In this document: positions 1 through 7,543 of the stretch, piece by piece
How positions within the stretch are numbered: the stretch's first letter is position 1
How the letters are laid out: each line of letters starts with the position of its first letter
IMG/VR virus record: IMGVR_UViG_3300027754_000483
Coordinates: 1 to 22,121 of that record
DNA: 22,121 nt
Reading direction: 5' to 3' (one strand)
Origin: a virus
The notes under the pieces: model-generated
Database searches by the model: none
Seen by the model: only the letters and a program-made list of their open reading frames with translations
What the model was told of the DNA's origin: nothing
Made by a program: the position numbers and the translations under genes

Positions 1-385
1 CAAGTTCATTGAATACAACGTGAATATAACCAGTTGTATTGGTAGCAATACCTGTGGTTCCGCCGCCGCCAACAGAAATTCTTGATGATTTATTTGGATC
101 TTCAAAGAAAACTGCAACAGGACTTGCAGTTCCAATACCTGTTGATCCAGCATCACCACCTTGTCCAGTGGTGTTTAATCCAATAACTGGAACTAGAACT
201 TCATCATAATAAGTCGTTGAAAGTCCAGAATATTCGCTAGTACCATATCTTCTGTAAATCCACCCACGGACATCTGCAAAACAATTCCAAGGAGTGTTAT
301 TTCTATCATTTTCAGACAGATGTTTGGGAATAGCGTAATTATTTGCTGCAGTTTCAGTAGTTGTTGAAATTCCCCAAATGGCCAT
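1..385 (-). CDS. Putative virion structural protein (3' end cut by window edge)
   Basis: The frame opens at ATG 385 (MAIWGISTTTETAANN) and stays open to base 1, giving 128 residues without a stop. The protein is rich in Gly, Thr and Asn, has no membrane segment and carries a run of five glycines (GGGGG) about 25 residues before the edge. That composition suits a beta-rich virion or fibre-associated protein, but I do not recognise a family. A perfect T4-type late promoter (TATAAATA, 418-425) sits 32 bases upstream, and AGG lies just before the start as a weak ribosome site. Late expression supports a structural role. The function is inferred from context only. Confidence 0.7.
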   Translation of the reverse strand, partial: MAIWGISTTTETAANNYAIPKHLSENDRNNTPWNCFADVRGWIYRRYGTSEYSGLSTTYYDEVLVPVIGLNTTGQGGDAGSTGIGTASPVAVFFEDPNKSSRISVGGGGTTGIATNTTGYIHVVFNEL

Positions 386-417
386 TCTTTTTACCTATAG
401 TACGTTAATCTAAAAAG

Positions 418-425
418 TATTTATA
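418..425 (-). promoter_or_regulatory. T4-type late promoter (TATAAATA)
   Basis: The minus strand reads TATAAATA followed by CT, a perfect match to the T4 late -10 element recognised by gp55-type sigma factors. No -35 is expected for this class. It lies 32 bases before the start of the left-edge gene, and its first bases are the T-tract of the upstream terminator. Confidence 0.75.
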
Positions 426-459
426 AAAAAATAGAGACCACGATATGCAGTCTCTATTT
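425..459 (-). terminator. Intrinsic terminator after the 61-aa gene, fused to a late promoter
   Basis: On the minus strand a perfect 10-bp stem, AAATAGAGAC (450-459) with GTCTCTATTT (429-438), encloses an 11-base loop and runs into a T-tract. The T-tract continues directly into TATAAATA. The stop of the 61-aa gene (476) lies just upstream. Confidence 0.8.
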
Positions 460-475
460 GTATGTCATAAAAAAT

Positions 476-661
476 TCAAGGTGTAATATCTTTTGCACCT
501 TTTGCTTTCAGAGCATTTTGTGCCTGAATAATGATAAGTGAAAGAATACCGTTAGCCTTGACTTTTGGATTTGCTCCAAGTGCTTCTGAAACTGCAAATA
601 ATACAGTTGCTAAAAGTGCCTGATTAGCTGATACCCATGCCCATACGATTGCGACTGACAT
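476..661 (-). CDS. Small hydrophobic protein, holin-like candidate (61 aa)
   Basis: A 61-residue protein. Residues about 5-29 form a hydrophobic helix broken by polar residues (AWVSANQALLATVLFAVSEA). A second, weaker hydrophobic stretch follows at about 38-50, and the tail is Lys-rich. The size, one or two possible membrane helices and a basic C-terminus fit small phage holins, but I see no diagnostic motif, so the lysis role is a guess. AGAGG lies 6-7 bases before the ATG as a ribosome site. A possible degenerate late promoter (ACTAAATA, 691-698) is about 30 bases upstream, and a strong terminator follows the gene. Confidence 0.65.
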   Translation of the reverse strand: MSVAIVWAWVSANQALLATVLFAVSEALGANPKVKANGILSLIIIQAQNALKAKGAKDITP

Positions 662-719
662 AATAACCTCTAGGTGAAATGTTCCTATATTATTTAGTGA
701 TTTTACCTTAATTTAACAA

Positions 720-2258
720 TCAATTAACATCTAAAGGTAACTTTCCAGATTTTTGCATTTGAAGTCTTTGTCTCTGAAGAGTTTGTTGTTTTTGTTGTAA
801 CATCTTCATATTTGCAATCTTTTGCTTATCTAGATTTTGTTTATTTTTATCAATTGCAGGATCCGGAGCTGAGGCAACTGGTTCATCAACCATTTGCTCT
901 CCAAGTTTAAGACCTCCACGTTCTGCTGTTAGTTTAGCAGCAACTGCCATTTTACGACGTTCTTCTTTTGTTCTACCTTTAAACTGTGGGGCATCAGATT
1001 TGTAAAAATCTTTAATTACATCACCCATTTTTGCTTTCCTCATATTCAGTTTTTCATCAAGTTCTATTTTTGATTCATTTCTAATATTGGATAACAAATC
1101 GTCAAGTTTATTTGGTTTTTTTGCTCTTGGTTTTTTAGGTTTTGTTGCAGTAGGTTTTGGTGTTTCTTTTTTTTGTGATTGTGGAGTATAAGAACCGCTA
1201 CTCACTTTTTCTGTTTTTCCAGCACCAGCACCACGATATGTTGATGGTTTTCTTTGTGTAGTGGTTGGTTTATTATCACTCTTCTCTATTTTACGAGCAA
1301 CACCTAATGCACCCTTTGCAACTCCTCTTGCTCCTCTTGCGACTGCACTTAATGCTGCTTTCTTAACGCCTGAAAGTTTCTTTCTTGCAAGACTTAAAAG
1401 ACCTTCTTTCTTCTTTTCAGGTGTTGATGAGGTATCGTGCCCAAAAGTTACCTTTGCCTCTGTTAATGCACACTCAAGTGCGTACTCAATTTCATCTTCC
1501 TCATACCCTTCATCAAGAAGTTCTACATAAGCACTTTCTATAATAAAATCAATCTCATCAACTTCTACCATCTCTAATAGAGTTCCACCAAGTTCTTCTA
1601 TTGCCTCACCAAGTTTTGGGTTGATTACGACTTTATTTTTTATTGGTTTTTCTTGTATTTTTTTTGTATCAATAACTTCCATCAATTCAGAAAGGTCATA
1701 TCTCCAATCGGAGAAACTTTCTTTTACTTTTTTCTTTGAGATTGCCTTTCCAACTACTTTACGACGATTGTGAAGATACTTATCAGACTTATCAGTATCA
1801 CCATCATTATCAATATCATCATCTTCTTGACCTACAGGGTCTAATGCTTCTTTATTCATAGAACCATAAGTTTTTACATTATACTCTTTTCCACCAGGTC
1901 CAATATCAGCAACCCTATATCCAAGTTTTTCCTTGGGAACCTCAACCTTTATCATTGGTTTTTTCTTTTCTTCATCAACAAACTCTTCATTATGTGCTGG
2001 TGATTGTCCCAATCTCTTAAATCTTTTATCTTCATCATCACTAGCAATTGTACTTACCAATTTACCCATTCTATCCATTGCAGCAGTTCTCTTTACTGCA
2101 TTCTTCTTCGTGTTAGGAGTAGAGACTACTTCACGACCAAGATTTCCTGCCTTGCGTTGCATTTCATTTTTGTTTCTCTGCTTGAGTTCCACCTTACCTT
2201 CATCAACAACCTGGTCCAGATAAACCTTGGAAATATCGTTAAGAATATTCATTGACAT
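720..2258 (-). CDS. Lys/Glu-rich cyanophage protein with a DxDxDGDxD motif (512 aa), probably virion-associated
   Basis: No enzyme family is recognised. Residues 146-166 contain an acidic DxDxDGDxD stretch followed by DKYLHNRR, which resembles a calcium-binding loop. Residues 234-269 form an acidic helical module containing LLDEGY, akin to one in the 159-aa protein at 4929-5408. Residues 302-324 are an Ala-rich amphipathic helix, then a Lys/Pro-rich linker, and the C-terminus is Gln-rich (about 470-502). The N-terminal part holds [13 protein letters not shown], which recurs in the 69-aa protein. LGEA (216-219) and LTEA (265-268) resemble T4 prohead-protease sites. The gene starts one base after the nucleotidyltransferase stop, so it is probably co-transcribed. 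A virion role is inferred. Confidence 0.8.
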   Translation of the reverse strand: MSMNILNDISKVYLDQVVDEGKVELKQRNKNEMQRKAGNLGREVVSTPNTKKNAVKRTAAMDRMGKLVSTIASDDEDKRFKRLGQSPAHNEEFVDEEKKKPMIKVEVPKEKLGYRVADIGPGGKEYNVKTYGSMNKEALDPVGQEDDDIDNDGDTDKSDKYLHNRRKVVGKAISKKKVKESFSDWRYDLSELMEVIDTKKIQEKPIKNKVVINPKLGEAIEELGGTLLEMVEVDEIDFIIESAYVELLDEGYEEDEIEYALECALTEAKVTFGHDTSSTPEKKKEGLLSLARKKLSGVKKAALSAVARGARGVAKGALGVARKIEKSDNKPTTTQRKPSTYRGAGAGKTEKVSSGSYTPQSQKKETPKPTATKPKKPRAKKPNKLDDLLSNIRNESKIELDEKLNMRKAKMGDVIKDFYKSDAPQFKGRTKEERRKMAVAAKLTAERGGLKLGEQMVDEPVASAPDPAIDKNKQNLDKQKIANMKMLQQKQQTLQRQRLQMQKSGKLPLDVN

Positions 2259-2259
2259 T

Positions 2260-3567
2260 TTAATAAGTGCTTTCTTTTATTTTCCTATATTTATTTATGA
2301 ATTCTTTTATATTACTATAACCTTTATATGGTTTTGCTCCTTGTTGTAGATTTGTTTTATCACCCTTCTCAAACCCAGGAGTCATATCCACAGCATACTT
2401 AAAATAACCAGATGTTCCGACAAGAGTATTTGGTTTTCCAGGAAGTCTTTCCTTTTTATCCATTTTAGTTTCAGTATATTCCATTACATCCTTTATCCAA
2501 GACTTAAACATATACTCTTCTTTTGTAAGACAAATCAAATGATTAGTGCCTCTACGAGTAATTTTACCAACAAGTCCTGTATTTAAATTTTCTATAATAT
2601 CTCCAATTCTAAAAATATTACCCTTTACATAGTTTTCACGAAGAGTTTGTTGGTCATACTTTGGAGCAATCTGCCATAACTCAATAACTTCTTTTTTCTT
2701 TTTCTTTGCTCCCATTCCTTGACGAACAGCATTAAAAAGTGCCTGGGCATCAGTATCATTAAGTTTCTTTGGAGTTCCTCTACGAAATGACTTAAAATCA
2801 TCGTCTATAACTGCCTTTCTCATTTTAGACGCAGACATTCCTTCTACACCATCAGCATCAGCATCTCTAACTCCTGCTGAAATCACATCAATCATATCAA
2901 AGTTATAGAGATTTCCATTATACTTATTAGCAAGATTTTCAAATTCTGCCTGACGGTCAGAACCAACAATAATATTTACATTTTTATATCCATCTTCATT
3001 CGCATTTGTAAGAACATCAAAAATAGATTTCATATTAGAATCACTAATAATATTATCCGCAAAATTTGGAAACATCTTCTTCATAAATGATATTTTCATA
3101 TCAGGGTCAAGTGGATTTTTCTTGGGGTCTTGTGTTCTTGATGGATAAATCTTAAGGTCTCCACCTACTGATGCTCTTTTTGCGGCACTTAAAAGTTTTT
3201 CGTGGCCGACTGTTGGTGGATTAAAACGACCAAAGGCAATCGTCAATGTAGGTCCTTCCTCATCTGGTTGCTCCTCTGGTTCCTGCTGTGGTGCTCCTGA
3301 GGGTTGTGGAGCAGGTTGTGCTTTTACCTTTGAAGTATCTTGTGCTTGAGGTGCTGCTGCTGGTTTCTTTTCATCTGCTGGTTCTTCAGCACCCTTTGGA
3401 GTTTTTTTACCAATAAGTTTAAGTTTTCCGTTTTCAGTTCTTGCTACTACTTTTCCGGTGCGGTCAACCCATCCACCATGACCATCTCCAGTATATCCAA
3501 GTTTCTTTGCTTGCATTGCTGCTTGAGATTCTGCTGCCTCAGATAGAAATTGGAAAAATTTTTTCAT
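2260..3567 (-). CDS. Nucleotidyltransferase (NMN adenylyltransferase-like) with a T4-type capsid-targeting leader
   Basis: The protein has 435 residues. Residues 1-11 ([11 protein letters not shown]) look like the T4 internal-protein leader cut at xxE|A. Residues 60-105 are a Pro/Ala/Glu linker. The catalytic core of the nucleotidyltransferase superfamily starts with [11 protein letters not shown] (112-122, HxGH-type motif). It continues through [11 protein letters not shown] and ends with MSASKMRKA (244-252), the second phosphate-binding motif. The family transfers a nucleotidyl group, for example NMN plus ATP to NAD, but the substrate here is unproven. The C-terminal part contains an SH3/KOW-like stretch (about 310-350, including [13 protein letters not shown]). 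A late-promoter-like AATAAATA lies 20 bases before the ATG and no Shine-Dalgarno is evident. Late expression with such a leader suggests packaging into the head. Confidence 0.85.
   Translation of the reverse strand: MKKFFQFLSEAAESQAAMQAKKLGYTGDGHGGWVDRTGKVVARTENGKLKLIGKKTPKGAEEPADEKKPAAAPQAQDTSKVKAQPAPQPSGAPQQEPEEQPDEEGPTLTIAFGRFNPPTVGHEKLLSAAKRASVGGDLKIYPSRTQDPKKNPLDPDMKISFMKKMFPNFADNIISDSNMKSIFDVLTNANEDGYKNVNIIVGSDRQAEFENLANKYNGNLYNFDMIDVISAGVRDADADGVEGMSASKMRKAVIDDDFKSFRRGTPKKLNDTDAQALFNAVRQGMGAKKKKKEVIELWQIAPKYDQQTLRENYVKGNIFRIGDIIENLNTGLVGKITRRGTNHLICLTKEEYMFKSWIKDVMEYTETKMDKKERLPGKPNTLVGTSGYFKYAVDMTPGFEKGDKTNLQQGAKPYKGYSNIKEFINKYRKIKESTY
2291..2298 (-). promoter_or_regulatory. Possible late promoter inside the nucleotidyltransferase tail (CATAAATA)
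   Basis: The minus strand reads CATAAATA, matching 7 of 8 bases of the late consensus, 32 bases before the start of the 512-aa gene. It lies in coding sequence that is AT-rich anyway, so chance is plausible. Confidence 0.35.
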
Positions 3568-3587
3568 ATTGTGTTTTGGTATACCTT

Positions 3588-3595
3588 TATTTATT
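3588..3595 (-). promoter_or_regulatory. Probable late promoter (AATAAATA)
   Basis: The minus strand reads AATAAATA, matching 7 of 8 bases of TATAAATA, 20 bases before the nucleotidyltransferase ATG. This is close to the 21-base spacing of the two perfect late promoters at 4713 and 5430. It overlaps the stop codon of the preceding gene. Confidence 0.5.
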
Positions 3596-4691
3596 ATCCC
3601 CGATAAAGCAACTTAAGCATTAAAAAGGCACCAAGTTTTCCTTTTTGTTTTGCTTCTCTATATTCAGAGTCACTTCTAATCGTCATAGTTAAAGTCATTT
3701 TTTTATTATTACTACCTTTCAAATCAATAAACCATTCTTGAACAGATTGTGGTTTTAAATATGCATTAACAGACGTAACTGCAGGTAAAAATTCTCTCAA
3801 AGGATCTGTTGCGTGAGATTCTGCTTTTGATCCGATTGCTTTTACAAGAATCATAGGAACCTCAACATCCTGTTTTTCTAATCTAAATTCCTCCTCTACC
3901 CATTCTTTAGTTGCATTTACATTTCCTTTTATCATAGAAATTAATTTGTTTCTACATATTGTATTCATTCTAACGTAGAGAGCTTCAAAAATAACATTAT
4001 CATACTTGAATAGATCAAGCATTTTTTCCTGGAGAATTTTATTTGGAGTTTGCCTTGCTGTAGTAAGTGTTAGATAATTTATTTTATTAACAGTTTTTGG
4101 TAAATTAGGAATCATTGAATAAACTTTATCCCACAATTCTTCTTTTAATTCATCTACAGCTCTTGGATATGCTTTTTTCCAAGCAGGTTTTCTCAAAGTA
4201 GTTCCAACGTAAGAATTTAATTTTGGTTCTTTAGAAGATGTTGTCCCAGCTTTTAAACTAATTCCCAAAATTTTTGGGTGAATTTTTTTATCTTTAAAAA
4301 AAAGAAATATATCCCCAGCGTGATTTGAAGGAACTCCTTGAGGTTTTTCTCTATATCCCCAAATTACTTTTTCTATTTCTCGTTGATGATGATATTCATA
4401 AATCCAATTTAAAATACCAAGTGCGTTTTCTAATTTTGTATTCTTCATAGATGGTCTAATTCTCGCCATCTTAACAATATATTCTTTAGCAGATTCTATA
4501 TTACTATCATTTACAAAAGATTTCTTTGCACCATTTTGATTTAGATCCAATCCATTAACAAACTCTTCCAATTCACTTGCATTTTTTGGATGATATCCAG
4601 AATTAAAAGCAAGGGCTGGAAATAGTTCAGTTATGGTGGAGTTAATTGTTGTTTGTTCTCCCCCAGATAAATATGGTAAATTATCCAACAT
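3594..4691 (-). CDS. Unknown late protein with a possible PD-(D/E)xK nuclease core (365 aa)
   Basis: I do not recognise a named family. Residues about 95-150 contain a conserved Glu region (IYEYHHQREIEKVIWGY), then HAGDIFLFF (124-132), then LGISLKAGT (142-150). The order Glu, Asp after a turn, hydrophobic strand, and SxK on the next strand resembles restriction-endonuclease-like PD-(D/E)xK folds that use an S/D/E-x-K variant. The rest is mixed alpha/beta with a basic C-terminus. It starts at ATG 4691, 21 bases below a perfect late promoter, with no Shine-Dalgarno. Neighbours on both sides are probable packaged proteins. Nuclease activity is a hypothesis; a structural role is the alternative. 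Confidence 0.75.
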   Translation of the reverse strand: MLDNLPYLSGGEQTTINSTITELFPALAFNSGYHPKNASELEEFVNGLDLNQNGAKKSFVNDSNIESAKEYIVKMARIRPSMKNTKLENALGILNWIYEYHHQREIEKVIWGYREKPQGVPSNHAGDIFLFFKDKKIHPKILGISLKAGTTSSKEPKLNSYVGTTLRKPAWKKAYPRAVDELKEELWDKVYSMIPNLPKTVNKINYLTLTTARQTPNKILQEKMLDLFKYDNVIFEALYVRMNTICRNKLISMIKGNVNATKEWVEEEFRLEKQDVEVPMILVKAIGSKAESHATDPLREFLPAVTSVNAYLKPQSVQEWFIDLKGSNNKKMTLTMTIRSDSEYREAKQKGKLGAFLMLKLLYRG

Positions 4692-4712
4692 TTATATTAA
4701 TACTATTTAAAA

Positions 4713-4720
4713 TATTTATA
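4713..4720 (-). promoter_or_regulatory. T4-type late promoter (TATAAATA)
   Basis: A perfect TATAAATA on the minus strand lies 21 bases before ATG 4691. The leader contains AGTATTAATA just before the start, shared at the same spacing with the promoter at 5430-5437. Confidence 0.75.
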
Positions 4721-4722
4721 AC

Positions 4723-4932
4723 TTACCTATCGTCTCTCAGTTCTCTTTTAATTTCATCTTTCAATCTTTTGCGATTATCAGCATCAGAAGTTCTCTGTCT
4801 TTGAGCATCTGCAGAGGTTTTAGATTTATTTTTAAACCTCTGCATTTGGTCTCTTGACCTTTGACGCAGTTCTATTCTACGTTGCTCAATATCCTCAGAG
4901 AACTGGTGATAGGTTTTCACAGTTTTAATCAA
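4723..4932 (-). CDS. Small Arg-rich cyanophage protein (69 aa)
   Basis: A 69-residue, highly charged, probably helical protein with many Arg, Gln, Asp and Lys and no membrane segment. The N-terminus (VKTYHQFSED) resembles the T4 capsid-targeting leader (Lys-Thr-Tyr, then Phe, then Glu) but lacks Ala after the Glu. It then carries IELRQRSRDQMQR, nearly the same as [13 protein letters not shown] in the 512-aa protein. Its start overlaps the stop of the 159-aa gene by ATGA, so the two are translationally coupled in one late unit. DNA-binding or head-interior association is possible. The function is unknown. Confidence 0.7.
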   Translation of the reverse strand: MIKTVKTYHQFSEDIEQRRIELRQRSRDQMQRFKNKSKTSADAQRQRTSDADNRKRLKDEIKRELRDDR

Positions 4933-5408
4933 CGTTTGTTTCTTAAGTTTTCAGCAGATTTATCAATAACACCCATCATTTTACTCATTTTGAATCTATT
5001 ATCACCAGATGCTTCACCAGTTTCCCTAGCATCTTTCAGAGCAGCAGCACCCAACTTTTTATACCTATCATACATACGTCCATGCTTCTCTCTATCAATT
5101 TCTTTATATCCTTCGACAACAATACTCTCTCTCCACTCTTCACTCATATTCACCATAATTGCTTCTGCTGCTTGTTCAGTATCAGCATAACCTTCATCAA
5201 TCAAGTGTGAGAGAATAATGTCGTAGAGGTCGGTTTCTTCCTTTTTTATAACATTTTTCATTTTTGGACCTTTCATCTTTCCACCACCCTTTGGTTCATC
5301 AGGATGATTATCAGCATATGGATCAGCTAATCTTGGTCCTGTTCCTTTTAGTTCTTCATAAACATCTAAATATGCTTCTTGTAGATTGCGAAAGTCTTGG
5401 GAATTCAT
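4929..5408 (-). CDS. Conserved cyanophage protein with an LQE|A leader (159 aa)
   Basis: An acidic to neutral soluble protein of unknown function. It opens MNSQDFRNLQEAYLDVYEE, where LQE|A fits the T4 prohead-protease consensus. A Gly/Pro/Lys linker follows (about 20-55). Next comes a helical module, DLYDIILSHLIDEGYADTE with EAIMVNMSEEW, which parallels the LLDEGY module of the 512-aa protein. The C-terminal part is Lys/Arg-rich. A perfect late promoter lies 21 bases upstream and there is no Shine-Dalgarno; AGTATTAATA occupies the leader instead. It is coupled to the 69-aa gene by a 4-base overlap. A late virion or head-interior role is inferred from promoter and leader. Confidence 0.75.
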   Translation of the reverse strand: MNSQDFRNLQEAYLDVYEELKGTGPRLADPYADNHPDEPKGGGKMKGPKMKNVIKKEETDLYDIILSHLIDEGYADTEQAAEAIMVNMSEEWRESIVVEGYKEIDREKHGRMYDRYKKLGAAALKDARETGEASGDNRFKMSKMMGVIDKSAENLRNKR

Positions 5409-5429
5409 TTCTATTAATACTTTTACATT

Positions 5430-5437
5430 TATTTATA
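5430..5437 (-). promoter_or_regulatory. T4-type late promoter (TATAAATA)
   Basis: A perfect TATAAATA on the minus strand lies 21 bases before ATG 5408. It begins within the T-tract of the terminator that closes the mazG unit, so the early/late boundary is a single compact element. Confidence 0.75.
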
Positions 5438-5465
5438 AAAAACTCTACCCAAAAGAGGAGAGAGT
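5437..5465 (-). terminator. Intrinsic terminator after mazG
   Basis: The minus strand shows ACTCT (5461-5465) pairing with AGAGT (5442-5446). There is partial inner pairing around the pyrimidine- and G-rich loop, and six T bases follow. It lies directly after the mazG stop. The stem is imperfect, so strength is uncertain. Confidence 0.55.
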
Positions 5466-5472
5466 ATATATT

Positions 5473-5946
5473 TTATAAATCTCCTTCTACACGATTTTCA
5501 GATTTATAAACAGAGAAAGTTCCTTCTGGATATCTTGCCGATAGTTTTTGGTAGTTGATTTCCATTAGTTCCTCAAAGGTAGTATCAAGAGCAATACAAA
5601 GTTGAGACATATACCACAGAATATCTCCTGCCTCTTTTTTCATATGGATAATATTTTCTTCATTATATGGTTTTCCTTGTAAGAATATTTTTTTAATGAT
5701 TTCAGCAAGTTCTCCTGCCTCGGCACTTACACCAAATGCAGCAGTCATAAGACGTGAAACATCAGCATCGTGAGTTATTTCAAGTTCTGTAAGACGCGAA
5801 ACAAGTGCTGCGAAATCACTACTCGCAGGACTTGTAGTTTCACGAACAAACTCAATATATTTTTTTGTATCTATAGTATTATTTTCAGTCATAGTATACT
5901 CAGTGCTTCCATCAGAGAGGTTTTCTTTTTTAATTGAAATAGTCAT
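5473..5946 (-). CDS. mazG: MazG-like nucleotide pyrophosphohydrolase
   Basis: MazG-family enzymes hydrolyse NTPs or dNTPs to NMP and pyrophosphate using magnesium held by paired acidic motifs. Both are present: EAGE (76-79) in AEAGELAEIIKK and EAGD (105-108) in KKEAGDILWYM. They are followed by the helix NYQKLSARYP (131-140). The single-domain size (157 aa) matches cyanophage MazG rather than the two-domain bacterial protein. Cyanophage MazG has been discussed as a modulator of (p)ppGpp or as a dNTP-cleaning enzyme recycling host nucleotides; the sequence does not decide. The start overlaps the upstream stop by ATGA, and an internal ATG at 5892 is an alternative start. It is the last gene of the replication module, before a terminator. 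Confidence 0.9.
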   Translation of the reverse strand: MTISIKKENLSDGSTEYTMTENNTIDTKKYIEFVRETTSPASSDFAALVSRLTELEITHDADVSRLMTAAFGVSAEAGELAEIIKKIFLQGKPYNEENIIHMKKEAGDILWYMSQLCIALDTTFEELMEINYQKLSARYPEGTFSVYKSENRVEGDL

Positions 5947-6170
5947 ACAATAAAAGGTTCTAGATCACATTGGTTTAGGATTTTTTGTTCAGAAAGTCTT
6001 AAATCATCTGGTAACTTAATGTAAGGAACATTAACAGTCTGTGGATTTATATGTTTCATTTGACGATATGTTCTGGTATTATCAAATTCAACAAGCATCA
6101 TCGCATCTTTAATATGATTACAATCAACGATTTTTTTACCATCTCTATCAAATACTGAATAATAGATCAA
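5943..6170 (-). CDS. Hypothetical protein (75 aa)
   Basis: A small soluble protein starting MIYYSVFDRDGKKIVD, with alternating strands and helices and no recognised motif. It is tied into the operon by ATGA overlaps at both ends: 6167-6170 with gp41 and 5943-5946 with mazG. Such tight coupling argues that it is real and made together with the helicase. A role in replication or nucleotide metabolism is inferred only from position. Confidence 0.7.
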   Translation of the reverse strand: MIYYSVFDRDGKKIVDCNHIKDAMMLVEFDNTRTYRQMKHINPQTVNVPYIKLPDDLRLSEQKILNQCDLEPFIV

Positions 6171-7543
6171 AACTTAAATCCCTCAAATGATTTTTTAGGT
6201 TTCTTTTCTTCATTATCATACTCCTTTTCTTTACCAGAGTCAAGTATATCATTTTGAGCATCTTGCTCTACATCATAAAGTCTCATCTTACTTCTATCAA
6301 TACCAACAACAAATCTTTTATATATTGTTAAATCATTATATCGGTTCTTAAGTTGTTTGACCAGAATTTGCCCGAGACCTTCAAGTTCTTCTGTGCTAAT
6401 AAGGGCAAACATAAGGTCAGCAGTAGCAGGAAGACCAAAGGATTCAGAAGTATCAGTAAGTTCAACATCAGAACTCCCATAACCACTACGAGTAGTCTGA
6501 GTAGCGGAAACAATTGGAACATTTGCCTCAACTGCGAGTCCTCGTAATTCTTCAGCAATTGATTTAACCAGTGTGTATGAGTTGATATTACTTCCACCCT
6601 TAAATCGTGAAGAAGCACAGATATTAAGATAGTCAATAAAAATAATATCGGGTTTAAATGATTTCTTAAGTGCAAGTTCATTTAACAGTGATTTAAAATG
6701 ATTTGAGTGTGCTGATGCTGTTGGATATTCTTTAATTATAAGTGTTCCCTGTGTCTTTTTAGCAATACTATTAACTTTTGATTCAAACATTGATTTTGGC
6801 AATTCAGTCAGTTGTTGAATAGGAATGTTTAAGAGATTTGCATCAATTCTCTCAGCAATACGTTCCTCTGCCATTTCAAGAGTGATGTAGAGAACGTTGC
6901 GGCCTTGCAATAAGACGGAAGCAGCAACATGGCACATAAAGAGACTTTTTCCGACACCTGTACCAGCAAGAGCGATATTGAGAGTCTTATTAGGCAAACC
7001 ACCTTTGGTAATTTTATTGAAGTAATCAAGGTCAAATTCAATTTTTTCCTCCTTTCTGTGATAAGACTCATAACGTTTCTCAAAGTCTAACAGATAATCG
7101 TGTCCAACGTGAGTATCAAAAGATACTGCGAGAGCATCTGATAAAATTGTAGGTATACTATCTCTGTTTTTCTTGCCGTCTTTATCATCTGCAATGTGTA
7201 TTGATTCCATCAGTGCAAGGTAGATTGCTCTATCTCTACACCATTTTTCAGTTGTATCAACTAACCAGTCAAACTCTGTAGGAACATCATCAAGGCACTC
7301 AATAAGATGTATGATTTGTTTAAAAGAATCCTCATTAATATCTTTACGTTTTTCCACTTCAATACAGAGAACTTCTTTCGTTGCAAGTTGATTATATTGT
7401 GTAACAAAATTGAATATTTCTTCAAAAACTATTTTTTGATTAGAGTCTTCAAAATAATCAGATTTAACAAATGGAATAACTTTTCTTGTATATTTCTCAT
7501 TATATAAAAAGTTTCTCAAAATTAGAAATTCAACTTTATCCAT
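6167..7543 (-). CDS. 41: Replicative DNA helicase gp41 (DnaB-like)
   Basis: The hexameric helicase that unwinds DNA ahead of the T4-type fork and supports primase. Residues 194-200 are Walker A (GTGVGKS) and 301-307 the Walker B strand (IFIDYLN). A downstream segment, VPIVSATQTTRSGYGSSD, carries the Gln-containing DnaB-family motif. The length of 458 aa is close to T4 gp41 (475). The N-terminal region is DnaB-N-like, and the C-terminus ends in a Lys/Glu-rich tail with a final SFEGFKF, possibly a partner-binding peptide. The start ATG 7543 overlaps the hydroxylase-like stop by 8 bases. Confidence 0.95.
   Translation of the reverse strand: MDKVEFLILRNFLYNEKYTRKVIPFVKSDYFEDSNQKIVFEEIFNFVTQYNQLATKEVLCIEVEKRKDINEDSFKQIIHLIECLDDVPTEFDWLVDTTEKWCRDRAIYLALMESIHIADDKDGKKNRDSIPTILSDALAVSFDTHVGHDYLLDFEKRYESYHRKEEKIEFDLDYFNKITKGGLPNKTLNIALAGTGVGKSLFMCHVAASVLLQGRNVLYITLEMAEERIAERIDANLLNIPIQQLTELPKSMFESKVNSIAKKTQGTLIIKEYPTASAHSNHFKSLLNELALKKSFKPDIIFIDYLNICASSRFKGGSNINSYTLVKSIAEELRGLAVEANVPIVSATQTTRSGYGSSDVELTDTSESFGLPATADLMFALISTEELEGLGQILVKQLKNRYNDLTIYKRFVVGIDRSKMRLYDVEQDAQNDILDSGKEKEYDNEEKKPKKSFEGFKF

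Noticed and set aside
1261-2255. Plus-strand open frames opposite the 512-aa gene
   Set aside because: Antisense shadows of a long minus-strand gene; low-complexity Ser/Leu-rich products, no ribosome site, and all neighbouring genes are on the minus strand.
3340-3623. Plus-strand frames opposite the nucleotidyltransferase start
   Set aside because: Cys/Leu-rich translations arising from the complement of the Pro/Ala/Glu linker; no signals for expression.
6328-7083. Minus-strand frames inside gp41 in another reading frame
   Set aside because: Out-of-frame shadows of the conserved helicase, with Leu/Ser-rich nonsense composition.
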